DNA of 64,000 nt. It comes from Persicitalea sp964500445. GTDB lineage: Bacteria > Bacteroidota > Bacteroidia > Cytophagales > Spirosomataceae. Position 1 is the first letter of the stretch. The number at the start of each line of letters is the position of its first letter. The stretch is taken from the NCBI GenBank assembly GCA_964500445.1, contig CAZCOG010000039.1, forward strand, positions 1 to 64,000, read 5' to 3'. The position numbers and the translations under genes are program-made. Positions 34,774 to 43,465 of the stretch are shown in pieces. The notes below the pieces were generated by a model, which saw only the letters and a list, made by a program, of their open reading frames with translations, was not told where the DNA came from and ran no database searches.

Positions 34774-35413
34774 ATCCGATCTCAAGTACTTTCAGTTCTA
34801 CATTACGATGAAAGGCGGCAATCACCTTTCCGTGCAGGTAGGGATAAAGCCTTTTCTCCCTCAAATAGGATCTGGTTTTACCCCGATAAGTAGTACGATG
34901 AATTATTCTGGTCTGGTAATCAGGGGTTTCTTGGAAAATAAGTCGCTGACTCCCTTCGGTTTTACCGCCTTCAATGTACGAAAACTCGATGTATTTTTCT
35001 ATTGCGTCGATGCGGGTGATCTGGTGTGCCACGGCGATATTGAGCATGCCCCAGAACAAACTGATATTCAGGAATAAAACCTGCCCCTCGCTGAGACCAT
35101 TGTATTGGTCTTTCAGATAGGTTAGCGACTTGCTTTGCTTGCAGTACATGCAGCCAAAGCTGACCATGCGGCTACGCCAGGTTTCGCGGGGGGGAATAGT
35201 CAGGTAGGTTTTCCAAACGGTATCCAAATCGGATTTTACCAAAAAAGACTTGGTATGAACATAATACGAATCGCGCTCGGCGGGTTTGTAACAGGTCGTA
35301 TCCAGCTGGTCGAAGTCACAGGAGATCCGCAGGCCTTTATTTTCTATGTACTCGCGGATCGTTTTTTGCTGGATGAGGTCAGTCTTGATGAAAGCAGGAA
35401 GGTGTATCGACAT
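34772..35413 (-). CDS. Hypothetical protein, 213 residues
   Basis: I do not recognise the family with confidence. There is no signal peptide or strong membrane helix. The region YYVHTKSFLVKSDLDTVWKTYLTIPP followed by a set of alternating strands (IEKYIEFSYIEGGKTEGSQRLIFQ ... TRIIHRTTYRGK) and a last helix (YLHGKVIAAFHRNVELKVLEI) has the order expected of a START/SRPBCC-type lipid-binding fold, but this is an inference from pattern only. Base composition is like its neighbours. It has its own terminator and no operon partner. Confidence 0.6.
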   Translation of the reverse strand: MSIHLPAFIKTDLIQQKTIREYIENKGLRISCDFDQLDTTCYKPAERDSYYVHTKSFLVKSDLDTVWKTYLTIPPRETWRSRMVSFGCMYCKQSKSLTYLKDQYNGLSEGQVLFLNISLFWGMLNIAVAHQITRIDAIEKYIEFSYIEGGKTEGSQRLIFQETPDYQTRIIHRTTYRGKTRSYLREKRLYPYLHGKVIAAFHRNVELKVLEIG

Positions 35414-35500
35414 CCGAATTATTGAGAAGGGTTGTGTTTGGAATTAAAAGCCATCAATATGGCAATCTACCCGACTCAAAACGACTGAATTGAAGTTTTC

Positions 35501-36301
35501 CTACAATATTTGGTCAAAAAATAACAATGTCTTCTCAATATGTTGCTCCCAATAAGACCACTCATGCCCGCCCGGAAACTCCTGGTATTCGTGCGGGATA
35601 GCGTGTTCAATGAGTTTTTGATGGAGCGTACGGTTGGCTACTAAAAGCTCGTCGTCCAGGCCGCAATCAAATCGGAAGGGAGGCAGTAGGGCCTTATTTT
35701 TTATTAACTGCGCCAGCACTGAGCCATCTTGCGGCTCGTCCTGAGCATAGTCGGAAGCAGGCTCTTCAACGAACTGACTCAATTGTTCCAGCGCTGTAAT
35801 GGACGAATGCCCGGCGAATCCCCGGAAATGCTGCGGGTACCTGCCTCCCAAGCGCATTGCTCCATAGCCTCCCATGGACAATCCGGCAATAAAGTACCCG
35901 TCATGGTCGAATTTTACATTTGGAAAGGCTGCTCCGATCGCCGCGGGAACATCGTCCAGAATCCAGTTTTCAAAGTTACGTCCCGAGTGTGGAAGGTACC
36001 CGCTGCCGTCGCCGAACAATCCATCGGAAGGCATAGCGAGGGCAATCGGCTTGATTCGATTTTCGTCAATCAATCGTTGCGCTGTACGGTGAACGCCCGC
36101 CTTCATGGTCCAGGCCCAATGGCTGCCGTAGACTCCATGCAGCAGAATTACAATGGGTAGGGGTTGAGAAGTACTTGTCGGTAGAAAAACACTAATGTCT
36201 CCCCGGCCCCGCAGATTAGGGGTTTTGACTGTGACATAGTGCATTCCTTCCTGCGAAAAACGAGGATCAGACACTTCGAGCGTTCGGAAGGGGGGCGCCA
36301 T
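35501..36301 (-). CDS. Esterase family protein (esterase D / PF00756 type)
   Basis: About 266 residues from the ATG at 36301; an ATG 21 codons upstream is possible but adds an unlike hydrophobic stretch. ILLHGVYGSHWAWT is the oxyanion loop, AGLSMGGYGAMRLG carries the nucleophile Ser, CGLDDELL probably the acid, and FPGGHEWSYWEQHI the catalytic His. It resembles S-formylglutathione hydrolase/acetyl xylan esterase-like enzymes. No signal peptide with the chosen start. It ends downstream of lysA with 77 bases between, so the two may be co-transcribed. Confidence 0.84.
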   Translation of the reverse strand: MAPPFRTLEVSDPRFSQEGMHYVTVKTPNLRGRGDISVFLPTSTSQPLPIVILLHGVYGSHWAWTMKAGVHRTAQRLIDENRIKPIALAMPSDGLFGDGSGYLPHSGRNFENWILDDVPAAIGAAFPNVKFDHDGYFIAGLSMGGYGAMRLGGRYPQHFRGFAGHSSITALEQLSQFVEEPASDYAQDEPQDGSVLAQLIKNKALLPPFRFDCGLDDELLVANRTLHQKLIEHAIPHEYQEFPGGHEWSYWEQHIEKTLLFFDQIL

Positions 36302-36378
36302 GGGGATGTCATAAAAGTGAAAACGCAAACGATATATAACAAGGTAGCCTATGGCGGGTACCACAGGCTATATTGTTA

Positions 36379-37584
36379 TTATAACTCCAGATCGAGCTGA
36401 GTTCGTAGCAAATCGTCCAGGGTATCGCGTCGCCGGACCAGGCGGGCTTCCCCTTCGTCGATAAGTACTTCGGCGGGTCGGTAGCGGGCGTTGTAGTGTG
36501 AACTCATCGTGAAGCCATAAGCTCCCGCGTTAAGAAAAGCCAGTATATCGCCGGGCCGCACTTCGGGTAGTTCGCGGTCGGTCGCGAAGGTATCGGTTTC
36601 GCAAATGTAGCCTACCACGTCGTAGTTGCCGATGGCTCTATCGGGGTTAGAAAGATTGAGAATGTGATGATACGCCCCGTACATCATAGGGCGAATGAGG
36701 TGATTGAGGCCTGAATCCACGTGGACAAAATCGCGGGCCGGATCTTCCTTAATGACCGTGGCTTGTACCAGTAGTTGGCCGCACTCGCTCACCAGGTACT
36801 TGCCCGGCTCGAACCACAGCTGTAATTCACGGCCGTATTTTTGGCAAAAATTCTGAAAACCACGGGTGATTTCGGCGCCCAGTTTCTGCATATCTGTGGT
36901 GGTGTCGCCTGGTTTGTAGGATACTTTGAAGCCACCACCTAAATCGATGATTTGCAAGTCCGGGAAGCGCATAGCGGCTTTGAATATCACCTCCGCTGCC
37001 TGCAAAAAGGCTTCGGCCTCTTTGATATCAGAACCCGTATGCTGGTGCAGGCCAATGATTTTGAGGTTATAGCGCTCAACTATACTCAATATATCATCCA
37101 GCAATAACACAGAGATTCCGAATTTCGAGTCGCTGTGACCGGTCATGATCTTGGCGTTGCCACCCGCCGCCACGTTGGGCTTAAGCCGAATCAGGCAAGG
37201 TTGTGAATCACCGTAGTTCTGCCCGAACCATTCGAGTAGAGGCAGACTATCTACATTGATTTTGGCGCCTGCTTCAACCGCCTCACGTACCTCTTCAAAT
37301 GGTACCCCACTGGGGGTAAAGGTGACCTGCTCTGGCGCATATCCCGCCAGGAGAGCCATTTGCATTTCTCCCATCGACACCACGTCGATTTCAACGCCCA
37401 GTTTCCGCATGAGCCGCAAAATGGCCAGATTGGTGTTGGCCTTGCATGCGTACTTAATCCGCATGTCGACATCGGCGAAGGCATCTTGTAAACTCTTTAC
37501 CTGCCGGCGGATAATACTGCCATCGTACACGTAAAGTGGAGTACCGTATTTTTTTGCGAGATCTATATAGGTAGTAGCGGACAT
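36379..37584 (-). CDS. lysA: Diaminopimelate decarboxylase
   Basis: 401-residue fold-type III PLP enzyme that decarboxylates meso-diaminopimelate to L-lysine. IKYACKANTNLAILRLM (about residues 43-59) has the PLP lysine, ATYP-type HQHTGSDIK and IDLGGGF the phosphate-binding region, EPGKYLVSECG the substrate Arg/Glu region, and CETDTFATDRELP the catalytic Cys loop from the partner subunit. Full length. It lies between pyrF (63 bases upstream) and the esterase gene; no other lysine gene is near. Confidence 0.95.
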   Translation of the reverse strand: MSATTYIDLAKKYGTPLYVYDGSIIRRQVKSLQDAFADVDMRIKYACKANTNLAILRLMRKLGVEIDVVSMGEMQMALLAGYAPEQVTFTPSGVPFEEVREAVEAGAKINVDSLPLLEWFGQNYGDSQPCLIRLKPNVAAGGNAKIMTGHSDSKFGISVLLLDDILSIVERYNLKIIGLHQHTGSDIKEAEAFLQAAEVIFKAAMRFPDLQIIDLGGGFKVSYKPGDTTTDMQKLGAEITRGFQNFCQKYGRELQLWFEPGKYLVSECGQLLVQATVIKEDPARDFVHVDSGLNHLIRPMMYGAYHHILNLSNPDRAIGNYDVVGYICETDTFATDRELPEVRPGDILAFLNAGAYGFTMSSHYNARYRPAEVLIDEGEARLVRRRDTLDDLLRTQLDLEL

Positions 37585-37647
37585 TTCAAGTCGGTTGTTG
37601 GAATATTAAATTTTTGAGAGAACTCAGATTTAAGCAGATTGAGCTTC

Positions 37648-38472
37648 TTATCCGTACTCTTCCAGATACTGCGCCATTTCGCGCTGAATCCTTTGGGCTT
37701 CCTCTTTGGCTTTCTCAGCGAAATCATCTCCGTTACTGGCGAAGAGAATGCTGCGCGAAGCGTTGACCAGTAGGCCGCATTTCTTGTTCATACCGTGTCG
37801 CGATACTTCCTCCAGGCTGCCGCCTTGTGCTCCGACGCCCGGCACCAGCAGAAAATGGTCAGGTACTATCCGGCGAATGTGGCTGAGTGCGTCGGCTTGG
37901 GTAGCCCCTACTACATACATCAGGCGGTCGGAGCCTGCCCAGTTTTGGGAGGTAGTCAGTACGTGCTCATACAGAGGTTTGCCATCCACCAGCAAGCGTT
38001 GAAAATCGTCTCCACCGGGGTTGGAGGTGAGCGCCAGCAGGATTACCCATTTATTTTTGTATTCCAGAAAAGGCTCCACCGAATCGTGACCCATGTAGGG
38101 CGCGACGGTTACGGCGTCAAAATCCAGACCTGCCGCTGACACATCGAAGAAGGTCCTGGCGTACAGGCCGGAAGTGTTGCCGATGTCGCCTCGTTTGGCA
38201 TCCGCAATCGTAAAGTGAGATTCAGGGATGTAGTTCAGGGTTTTTCGCAAACTTTCCCAGCCTTTCGGCCCCTGTGCTTCGTAAAAAGCGATATTGGGTT
38301 TGTAGGCCACACAATAATCGGCAGTTGCGTCGATAATAGCTTTATTAAAAGCGAAGACCGGGTCTTCCTCCGATCTCAAATGGAAAGGAATTTTCCTGAT
38401 ATCGGTGTCCAGACCTACGCAGAGGTAGGATTTTTTTGCTTTAATCTGTAAAAAAAGTTCTTCGGAAGTCAT
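37648..38472 (-). CDS. pyrF: Orotidine 5'-phosphate decarboxylase (type 2, long form)
   Basis: 274 residues, the longer OMP decarboxylase subfamily found in Bacteroidota and mycobacteria. CVGLDTDIRKIP at the start binds substrate, FTIADAKRGDIGNTSGLYA (about residue 95) holds the catalytic Lys-Asp set, and LVPGVGAQGGS the phosphate-binding loop. It forms UMP, the last step of pyrimidine synthesis. It is divergent from rfbC and possibly co-transcribed with lysA. Confidence 0.95.
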   Translation of the reverse strand: MTSEELFLQIKAKKSYLCVGLDTDIRKIPFHLRSEEDPVFAFNKAIIDATADYCVAYKPNIAFYEAQGPKGWESLRKTLNYIPESHFTIADAKRGDIGNTSGLYARTFFDVSAAGLDFDAVTVAPYMGHDSVEPFLEYKNKWVILLALTSNPGGDDFQRLLVDGKPLYEHVLTTSQNWAGSDRLMYVVGATQADALSHIRRIVPDHFLLVPGVGAQGGSLEEVSRHGMNKKCGLLVNASRSILFASNGDDFAEKAKEEAQRIQREMAQYLEEYG

Positions 38473-38520
38473 AAGAGCGGAAATAATGAGGCGAAATTAC
38501 GACCTCTCCCGATAGATTCA

Positions 38521-38528
38521 TAAATTTG
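38521..38528 (+). promoter_or_regulatory. -7 promoter element for rfbC
   Basis: TAAATTTG fits TAnnTTTG, 55 bases before the rfbC ATG in the divergent region shared with pyrF. No clear -33 element. Confidence 0.45.
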
Positions 38529-38583
38529 CCACCCAGAACAGAAACGGCAAGTACCCATTCTAATCATCAATAGCCAAAAACAT

Positions 38584-39129
38584 ATGCTGATTCGAGAAAC
38601 GTCCATTGCGGGATTGGTCGAGATTTTTCCCCGAATTTTTGAGGATGAACGAGGAGCGTTTTTTGAGTCCTACAACCGGGAGGCTTTCGAGAAAGCGGGA
38701 ATTCCGGCCCATTTTGTGCAAGACAACCAGTCTTTCTCAATCAAAGGTGTACTGCGGGGCCTGCACTTTCAAAATGCCCCTTTTGCTCAGGGCAAGCTGG
38801 TACGGGTCATTACAGGGCGCGTCATCGATGTCGCGGTTGACATCCGTCCCGAATCCCAGACCTTCGGTCAATACGAGTTGTTTGAACTGGATGCGAAACG
38901 CAACAACATGGCCTATATTCCAGAGGGTTTTGCGCACGGATTTGCAACCCTGGAAGATTCCATATTTAGCTACAAGTGCACCAATCTTTACAATAAATCC
39001 TGTGAATCAGGCATTATCTGGAACGACCCAACGCTGAATATTGACTGGGGGGTGAAAGATCCCATCGTTTCGGAAAAGGACGTGGAACTACCTGCTTTCA
39101 AAGACCTGTTCGCGAAGCAGCTTTCCTAG
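38584..39129 (+). CDS. rfbC: dTDP-4-dehydrorhamnose 3,5-epimerase
   Basis: 181 residues. FFESYNREAFEKAG, GVLRGLHFQ (catalytic His), VIDVAVDIRPES and YIPEGFAHGFATLEDSIFSYKCTN (catalytic Tyr region) are the RmlC signatures. It makes dTDP-4-dehydro-L-rhamnose for surface polysaccharide. Unusually it is not next to rfbA, rfbB or rfbD in this window. pncB starts 19 bases after its stop, so the two are probably one transcript although unrelated in function. Confidence 0.95.
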   Translation: MLIRETSIAGLVEIFPRIFEDERGAFFESYNREAFEKAGIPAHFVQDNQSFSIKGVLRGLHFQNAPFAQGKLVRVITGRVIDVAVDIRPESQTFGQYELFELDAKRNNMAYIPEGFAHGFATLEDSIFSYKCTNLYNKSCESGIIWNDPTLNIDWGVKDPIVSEKDVELPAFKDLFAKQLS

Positions 39130-39147
39130 TCAACGTCCGCCCAAACC

Positions 39148-40614
39148 GTGATCAACCGCCTTTACGACACTTCACTCAGTCTTCTTACCGACCTCTACCA
39201 GCTTACGATGGCGTACGGCTACTGGAAGTCGGGCAAGGCCGAACAGCAGGCGGTATTTAACCTGTATTTCAGAAAGCATCCGTTCGAGGGAGGTTTTACA
39301 GTGGCTTGCGGACTGAGCAGCGCAATCAGCTATCTCAACGAATACGGTTTCTCCGGCAAAGACATCAAGTACCTGCGCACCCTCACGGGCAGCGACGGGC
39401 AGCCACTTTTCGAAGAAGGCTTTCTGGAGTACCTCAAAAACCTTAGTTTCAAATGTGACGTGGCTGCGGTACCGGAGGGGACCGTGGTTTTTCCCAATGA
39501 ACCGCTATTGCGCATAACGGGTCCGATTCTGCAATGCCAGTTACTGGAAACTCCCTTGCTCAACCTCATTAATTTTCAAACGCTCATTGCTACTAAGGCG
39601 GCCCGTATGCGGCTGGTGGCGCCGCATGACGCACTACTGGAATTTGGCCTTCGGCGCGCGCAGGGGCCCGACGGCGGCATGACGGCCAGCCGTGCGGCCT
39701 ACATCGGCGGCTTCGACGCTACGTCCAACGTACTGGCAGGCAAGCTTTACGGTATTCCGGTCAAGGGTACTCACGCCCATAGTTGGGTTATGTCCTTTGA
39801 AGATGAATTAACGGCTTTTGAGACATACGCCAGGTACTTGCCGAATAATGTGACGCTTTTGGTCGATACTTACGACACGATTCAGGGGGTAAAAAATGCG
39901 ATAATCGTGGGGCAGCAACTCCGGGCGCGTGGTCACGACCTGGGGGGAATCCGGCTCGATTCCGGGGATTTAGCCTATTTCAGTATCGAAGCACGTAAGC
40001 TGCTGGATGCTGCCGGCTTTGAAAGAACATCCATTGTCGCCAGCAATGACCTCGACGAGTACATCATGGCCAGTTTGAAAAATCAAGGGGCAAAAATCAA
40101 CGTCTGGGGAGTAGGTACCAAACTCGTCACCGCCTACGACCAGCCCGCGTTGGGCGGCGTTTATAAACTTGCCGCGCTTGAAAATGAAGATGGTTCGTGG
40201 GAGAATAAAGTCAAGCTTTCGGAACAAACCATCAAGACTTCTACGCCGGGAATTCAGCAAGTGCGGCGTTACCAGAACGCCAGGGGCTTTGTGGCTGACA
40301 TGATCTTTGATGTGCGCGATGAAACGATTGGTGAAAAAGTGACGATGATCGATCCCTATGATTTTACCAGACAACGTACTTTCAATGGGCAATATGAATA
40401 TGAGGATCTTCTCCAGACAGTCTTTCTCGCTGGAAAACAACAATATCAGATTCCGCCGATCGAAGAAATAAAGATTCGAGTTCAGCAACAACTCGCTCAA
40501 TTGCATGAAGGTACCAGGCGTTTTGTCAACCCTCATACCTATCCGGTCGGTCTTGAGAAAAAACTTTTTGACGCAAAAACCGCTTTGATTCTGAAACTTC
40601 GTGGCGGGGAGTGA
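39148..40614 (+). CDS. pncB: Nicotinate phosphoribosyltransferase
   Basis: 488 residues, the usual length of the Bacteroidota/Gram-positive subfamily. It converts nicotinate and PRPP to nicotinate mononucleotide (NAD salvage). LLTDLYQLTMAYGYWKSG near the start, EFGLRRAQGPDGGMTASRAAYIGG, GTHAHSWVMSF (with the His that is autophosphorylated) and GGIRLDSGDLAYFS are diagnostic. The start is GTG at 39148, which gives the conserved N-terminus. It lies 19 bases after rfbC. An 8-bp repeat array follows its stop. Confidence 0.94.
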   Translation: MINRLYDTSLSLLTDLYQLTMAYGYWKSGKAEQQAVFNLYFRKHPFEGGFTVACGLSSAISYLNEYGFSGKDIKYLRTLTGSDGQPLFEEGFLEYLKNLSFKCDVAAVPEGTVVFPNEPLLRITGPILQCQLLETPLLNLINFQTLIATKAARMRLVAPHDALLEFGLRRAQGPDGGMTASRAAYIGGFDATSNVLAGKLYGIPVKGTHAHSWVMSFEDELTAFETYARYLPNNVTLLVDTYDTIQGVKNAIIVGQQLRARGHDLGGIRLDSGDLAYFSIEARKLLDAAGFERTSIVASNDLDEYIMASLKNQGAKINVWGVGTKLVTAYDQPALGGVYKLAALENEDGSWENKVKLSEQTIKTSTPGIQQVRRYQNARGFVADMIFDVRDETIGEKVTMIDPYDFTRQRTFNGQYEYEDLLQTVFLAGKQQYQIPPIEEIKIRVQQQLAQLHEGTRRFVNPHTYPVGLEKKLFDAKTALILKLRGGE

Positions 40615-40624
40615 GTTTACTTTT

Positions 40625-40652
40625 AAGTACCAAAGTACCAAAGTACCAAAGT
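40625..40652. repeat. 8-bp tandem array AAGTACCA (downstream of pncB)
   Basis: Three perfect abutting copies of AAGTACCA (40625, 40633, 40641) and a decayed fourth, starting 11 bases after the pncB stop. The unit contains the word AAGTACC that recurs across the window. Confidence 0.85.
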
Positions 40653-40708
40653 GGCTGGTGAACAAATAACTAAATAAATCAACGGCAATTCAAAGATCAT
40701 ACAACAGC

Positions 40709-42190
40709 GTGGGTAGCCCCGTCAATAATTCGACAAAAAAAGCTGCCATTGTCGGCGCGGGCATCGCTGGTATCGCCTCGGCGATTCGCCTGGCCGTAAA
40801 AGGCTATCGCATAGATGTTTATGAAGGGAATTCCTATCCCGGTGGCAAGCTTTCTTCCCTGACAATGGCCGGTTATCGCTTCGATGCCGGTCCCTCGCTT
40901 TTTACGATGCCGAAGTTGGTGGACGATTTATTCGTTTTGGCGGGCAGGCAGCCGACCGATTATTTTCAGTATCAAAAACTACCCGAAACCTGCCGCTATT
41001 TTTACGAAGATGGTACCCGCTTCGTGGCCGATGCTGAACCGGAAGCTTTGGCCCGTACCATTGAAAAGTACCTTGGAGAACCCGCCGAAAATGTCCTTGC
41101 GCATCTGCGGGATAGTGCGGTGAAGTACGAGGTGACCGAAAAGCTTTTCCTGCATCGCTCACTGCATAAACTAGGTACTTATTTCAACAGCGATGCTCTG
41201 AAAGGCTACCGAAACCTGCACAAACTTGACGCTTTTCGCAGCATGAGCGCGGCCAACGCGAGCCGATTTTCTGATCCGCGCGTGGTACAGCTATTCAACC
41301 GCTACGCTACCTACAACGGCTCCGACCCTTATCAGACGCCCGCGACCATGAATATTATTCCTCATCTGGAATACAATATCGGAGCGTTTTTTCCCAAAGG
41401 TGGGATGGTCTCGATCACCAATAATCTGGTTAGGCTGGCGGAAGACTTAGGGGTAAAGTTTCACTTTAATTGCCCGGTAGAAAAGCTTTTAAACAAAGGA
41501 AAATATATTTCGGGCATACAGGTCAAGGGGGAAAAGCTGGACTACGACCTCGTGATCAGCAACATGGATGTAGTCAACACTTTCCGCAAACTACTGCCGG
41601 AGGCCCGACAACCCGAGCGGGTACTTCGGCAGCCTAAATCGAGTTCAGCGCTTATTTTTTACTGGGGAATAAAAAAGCAATTTTCTGAACTCGGCCTGCA
41701 CAATATATTTTTCAGCCGGCATTACCCCACTGAGTTTCAATACTTATTCCAGAAGAAAACCATTCATCACGATCCGACGGTTTATATCAATATTACTTCA
41801 AAATACGAGCCCGAAGACGCGCCAGCGGGCAGTGAAAACTGGTTTGTGATGGTGAATGCTCCCGCCAACGATGGCCAGGACTGGGACGCGTTCATCGCCG
41901 AAACGCGCCAAAACATCCTGACCAAACTGAGCCATCAACTAGGTGAAAATATTGAAAATTTGATCGAGGCAGAAGACACGCTCGACCCGCGCCTGATCGA
42001 GAGCCGAACGTCGAGTTCTCAGGGAGCTTTGTACGGCAATAGCTCCAACAATCGTTTTGCCGCTTTCCTGCGCCACGCCAACTTCTCGCGGCAGTTCAGC
42101 AACCTGTACTTCGTCGGTGGCAGCGTTCATCCGGGCGGGGGAGTACCTTTATGTTTGCTTTCGGCCAAGATTGCTACGGAAATGGTGTGA
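40709..42190 (+). CDS. Phytoene desaturase family (CrtI/CrtD-like) FAD oxidoreductase
   Basis: 493 residues. AAIVGAGIAGIASAIRLAVKGY is the FAD motif, followed by VYEGNSYPGGKLSS and FDAGPSLFTMP. The C-terminus FVGGSVHPGGGVPLCLLSAKI is the carotenoid desaturase signature. Length and pattern fit CrtI (phytoene) or CrtD (hydroxycarotenoid) desaturase; the step cannot be told apart here. The start is GTG at 40709. No crtB or other carotenoid gene is adjacent in the window. Its stop overlaps a possible ATG of the next gene. Confidence 0.87.
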   Translation: MGSPVNNSTKKAAIVGAGIAGIASAIRLAVKGYRIDVYEGNSYPGGKLSSLTMAGYRFDAGPSLFTMPKLVDDLFVLAGRQPTDYFQYQKLPETCRYFYEDGTRFVADAEPEALARTIEKYLGEPAENVLAHLRDSAVKYEVTEKLFLHRSLHKLGTYFNSDALKGYRNLHKLDAFRSMSAANASRFSDPRVVQLFNRYATYNGSDPYQTPATMNIIPHLEYNIGAFFPKGGMVSITNNLVRLAEDLGVKFHFNCPVEKLLNKGKYISGIQVKGEKLDYDLVISNMDVVNTFRKLLPEARQPERVLRQPKSSSALIFYWGIKKQFSELGLHNIFFSRHYPTEFQYLFQKKTIHHDPTVYINITSKYEPEDAPAGSENWFVMVNAPANDGQDWDAFIAETRQNILTKLSHQLGENIENLIEAEDTLDPRLIESRTSSSQGALYGNSSNNRFAAFLRHANFSRQFSNLYFVGGSVHPGGGVPLCLLSAKIATEMV

Positions 42191-42267
42191 TGATTTTTTT
42201 GCGAGAACAATACCTGGCTCTCTTACAATATCCAGCTAAGAATTTACATTTTACAATCCCTCAATTC

Positions 42268-43386
42268 GTGAAATTTCTGAAAAGCCTATTTAAGTACCTG
42301 CTGGTACTGATAGTCGTGGTCGCCGCAGGAATATTTATTTTCGTCAAAACCGCCCCGCAATTCGGCCGCCCACCCGAAGGAAAGCGACTGGCGAGGGTTG
42401 AGGCTTCGCCGCAATACCACGATGGTACTTTTGTGAATCCAATTCATACTTCAATGGACATGCCCGTGGATTCGATGTTCAGTACGCTGAAAGAATTCAT
42501 GACGGCCAAGAACACCCGACCGGATCAGCCGCTGCCCGTCGACTTCTCAATCAAAAAGCCCGATCCCGATACTTTGGTGCATATTACCTGGTTTGGCCAT
42601 TCGGCGGTATTGCTGGAAATTGAGGGCAAGCGTATTCTTCTTGATCCAATGCTGGGTCCTTCGGCGTCGCCTGTTCCGTTTTTTGCCAAACGCTTCGCCT
42701 ACCGTGAGCCGATTGATTTTGCGCAGTTTGTGAAAATCGATGCGGTAGTTATTTCACACGATCATTATGATCATCTGGATTATGAATCAATCCAAAAGCT
42801 CAATCCCAACGTGGGCCATTTCTACGTGCCATTGGGCGTAGGTGGCCACCTCGAACGCTGGGGCGTCGATAGCGCCAAAATTACGGAGCTCGACTGGTGG
42901 GAATCTGCCACAGGGGCTGGGCTTACCTTCACGGCGACGCCGCAACGTCACTTTTCGGGCCGGGGCCTGACCGACCGTAACAGTACGCTTTGGGCGTCGT
43001 GGGTAGTTGAAGGTAGTTCGCACAAAATTTATTTCAGCGGCGATGGCGGCTATGGTCCGCATTTCAAGGAAATCGGCCAACGATTCGGGCCGTTTGACCT
43101 GGCGATGATCGAGTGCGGACAATACAATGTAAAGTGGAAGGACATCCACCTGCTGCCCGAACAAACCATGCAGGCATTTCTGGATTTGAAAGGTAAAGTA
43201 CTGATGCCCATTCACTGGGGAGCCTTCAATCTGGCGGTACATCCGTGGACGGAGAGCGTCGAGCGACTAAATCGCGCCAATAAAACGGGCGTTTTCATAG
43301 CGACGCCAACCATTGGGACGCGGTACCCCGTGGGGACGAAACAAGCTACCCCACACTGGTGGGAACCTTTGGTTGAATTACAGTAG
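42268..43386 (+). CDS. MBL-fold metallo-hydrolase (membrane-anchored)
   Basis: About 372 residues from GTG at 42268, giving a signal-anchor helix (KFLKSLFKYLLVLIVVVAAGIFIFV). An ATG at 42190 overlapping the previous stop would add 26 residues, but the bases before the GTG look like a short heptad run and the protein start fits the family better. ITWFGHSAVLLEIEGKRILLDPMLG, SHDHYDHLDYESI (zinc site), PQRHFSGRGL and MPIHWGAFNLAVHPW are typical of the UlaG/RomA/NAPE-PLD-like group. Substrate unknown; the group includes phospholipases and lactonases. Confidence 0.86.
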   Translation: MKFLKSLFKYLLVLIVVVAAGIFIFVKTAPQFGRPPEGKRLARVEASPQYHDGTFVNPIHTSMDMPVDSMFSTLKEFMTAKNTRPDQPLPVDFSIKKPDPDTLVHITWFGHSAVLLEIEGKRILLDPMLGPSASPVPFFAKRFAYREPIDFAQFVKIDAVVISHDHYDHLDYESIQKLNPNVGHFYVPLGVGGHLERWGVDSAKITELDWWESATGAGLTFTATPQRHFSGRGLTDRNSTLWASWVVEGSSHKIYFSGDGGYGPHFKEIGQRFGPFDLAMIECGQYNVKWKDIHLLPEQTMQAFLDLKGKVLMPIHWGAFNLAVHPWTESVERLNRANKTGVFIATPTIGTRYPVGTKQATPHWWEPLVELQ

Positions 43387-43465
43387 ACAGACCAGCTATA
43401 AAACATAGTATTATAACGGGTAAAAATATTTAATTTCAGGTTTTTAACGAAAAACCAATCATTGA

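Noticed and set aside
36345..36372. Imperfect hairpin between lysA and the esterase gene as a terminator
   Set aside because: One mismatch in a 10-bp stem and no T run on the relevant strand; too weak to list.
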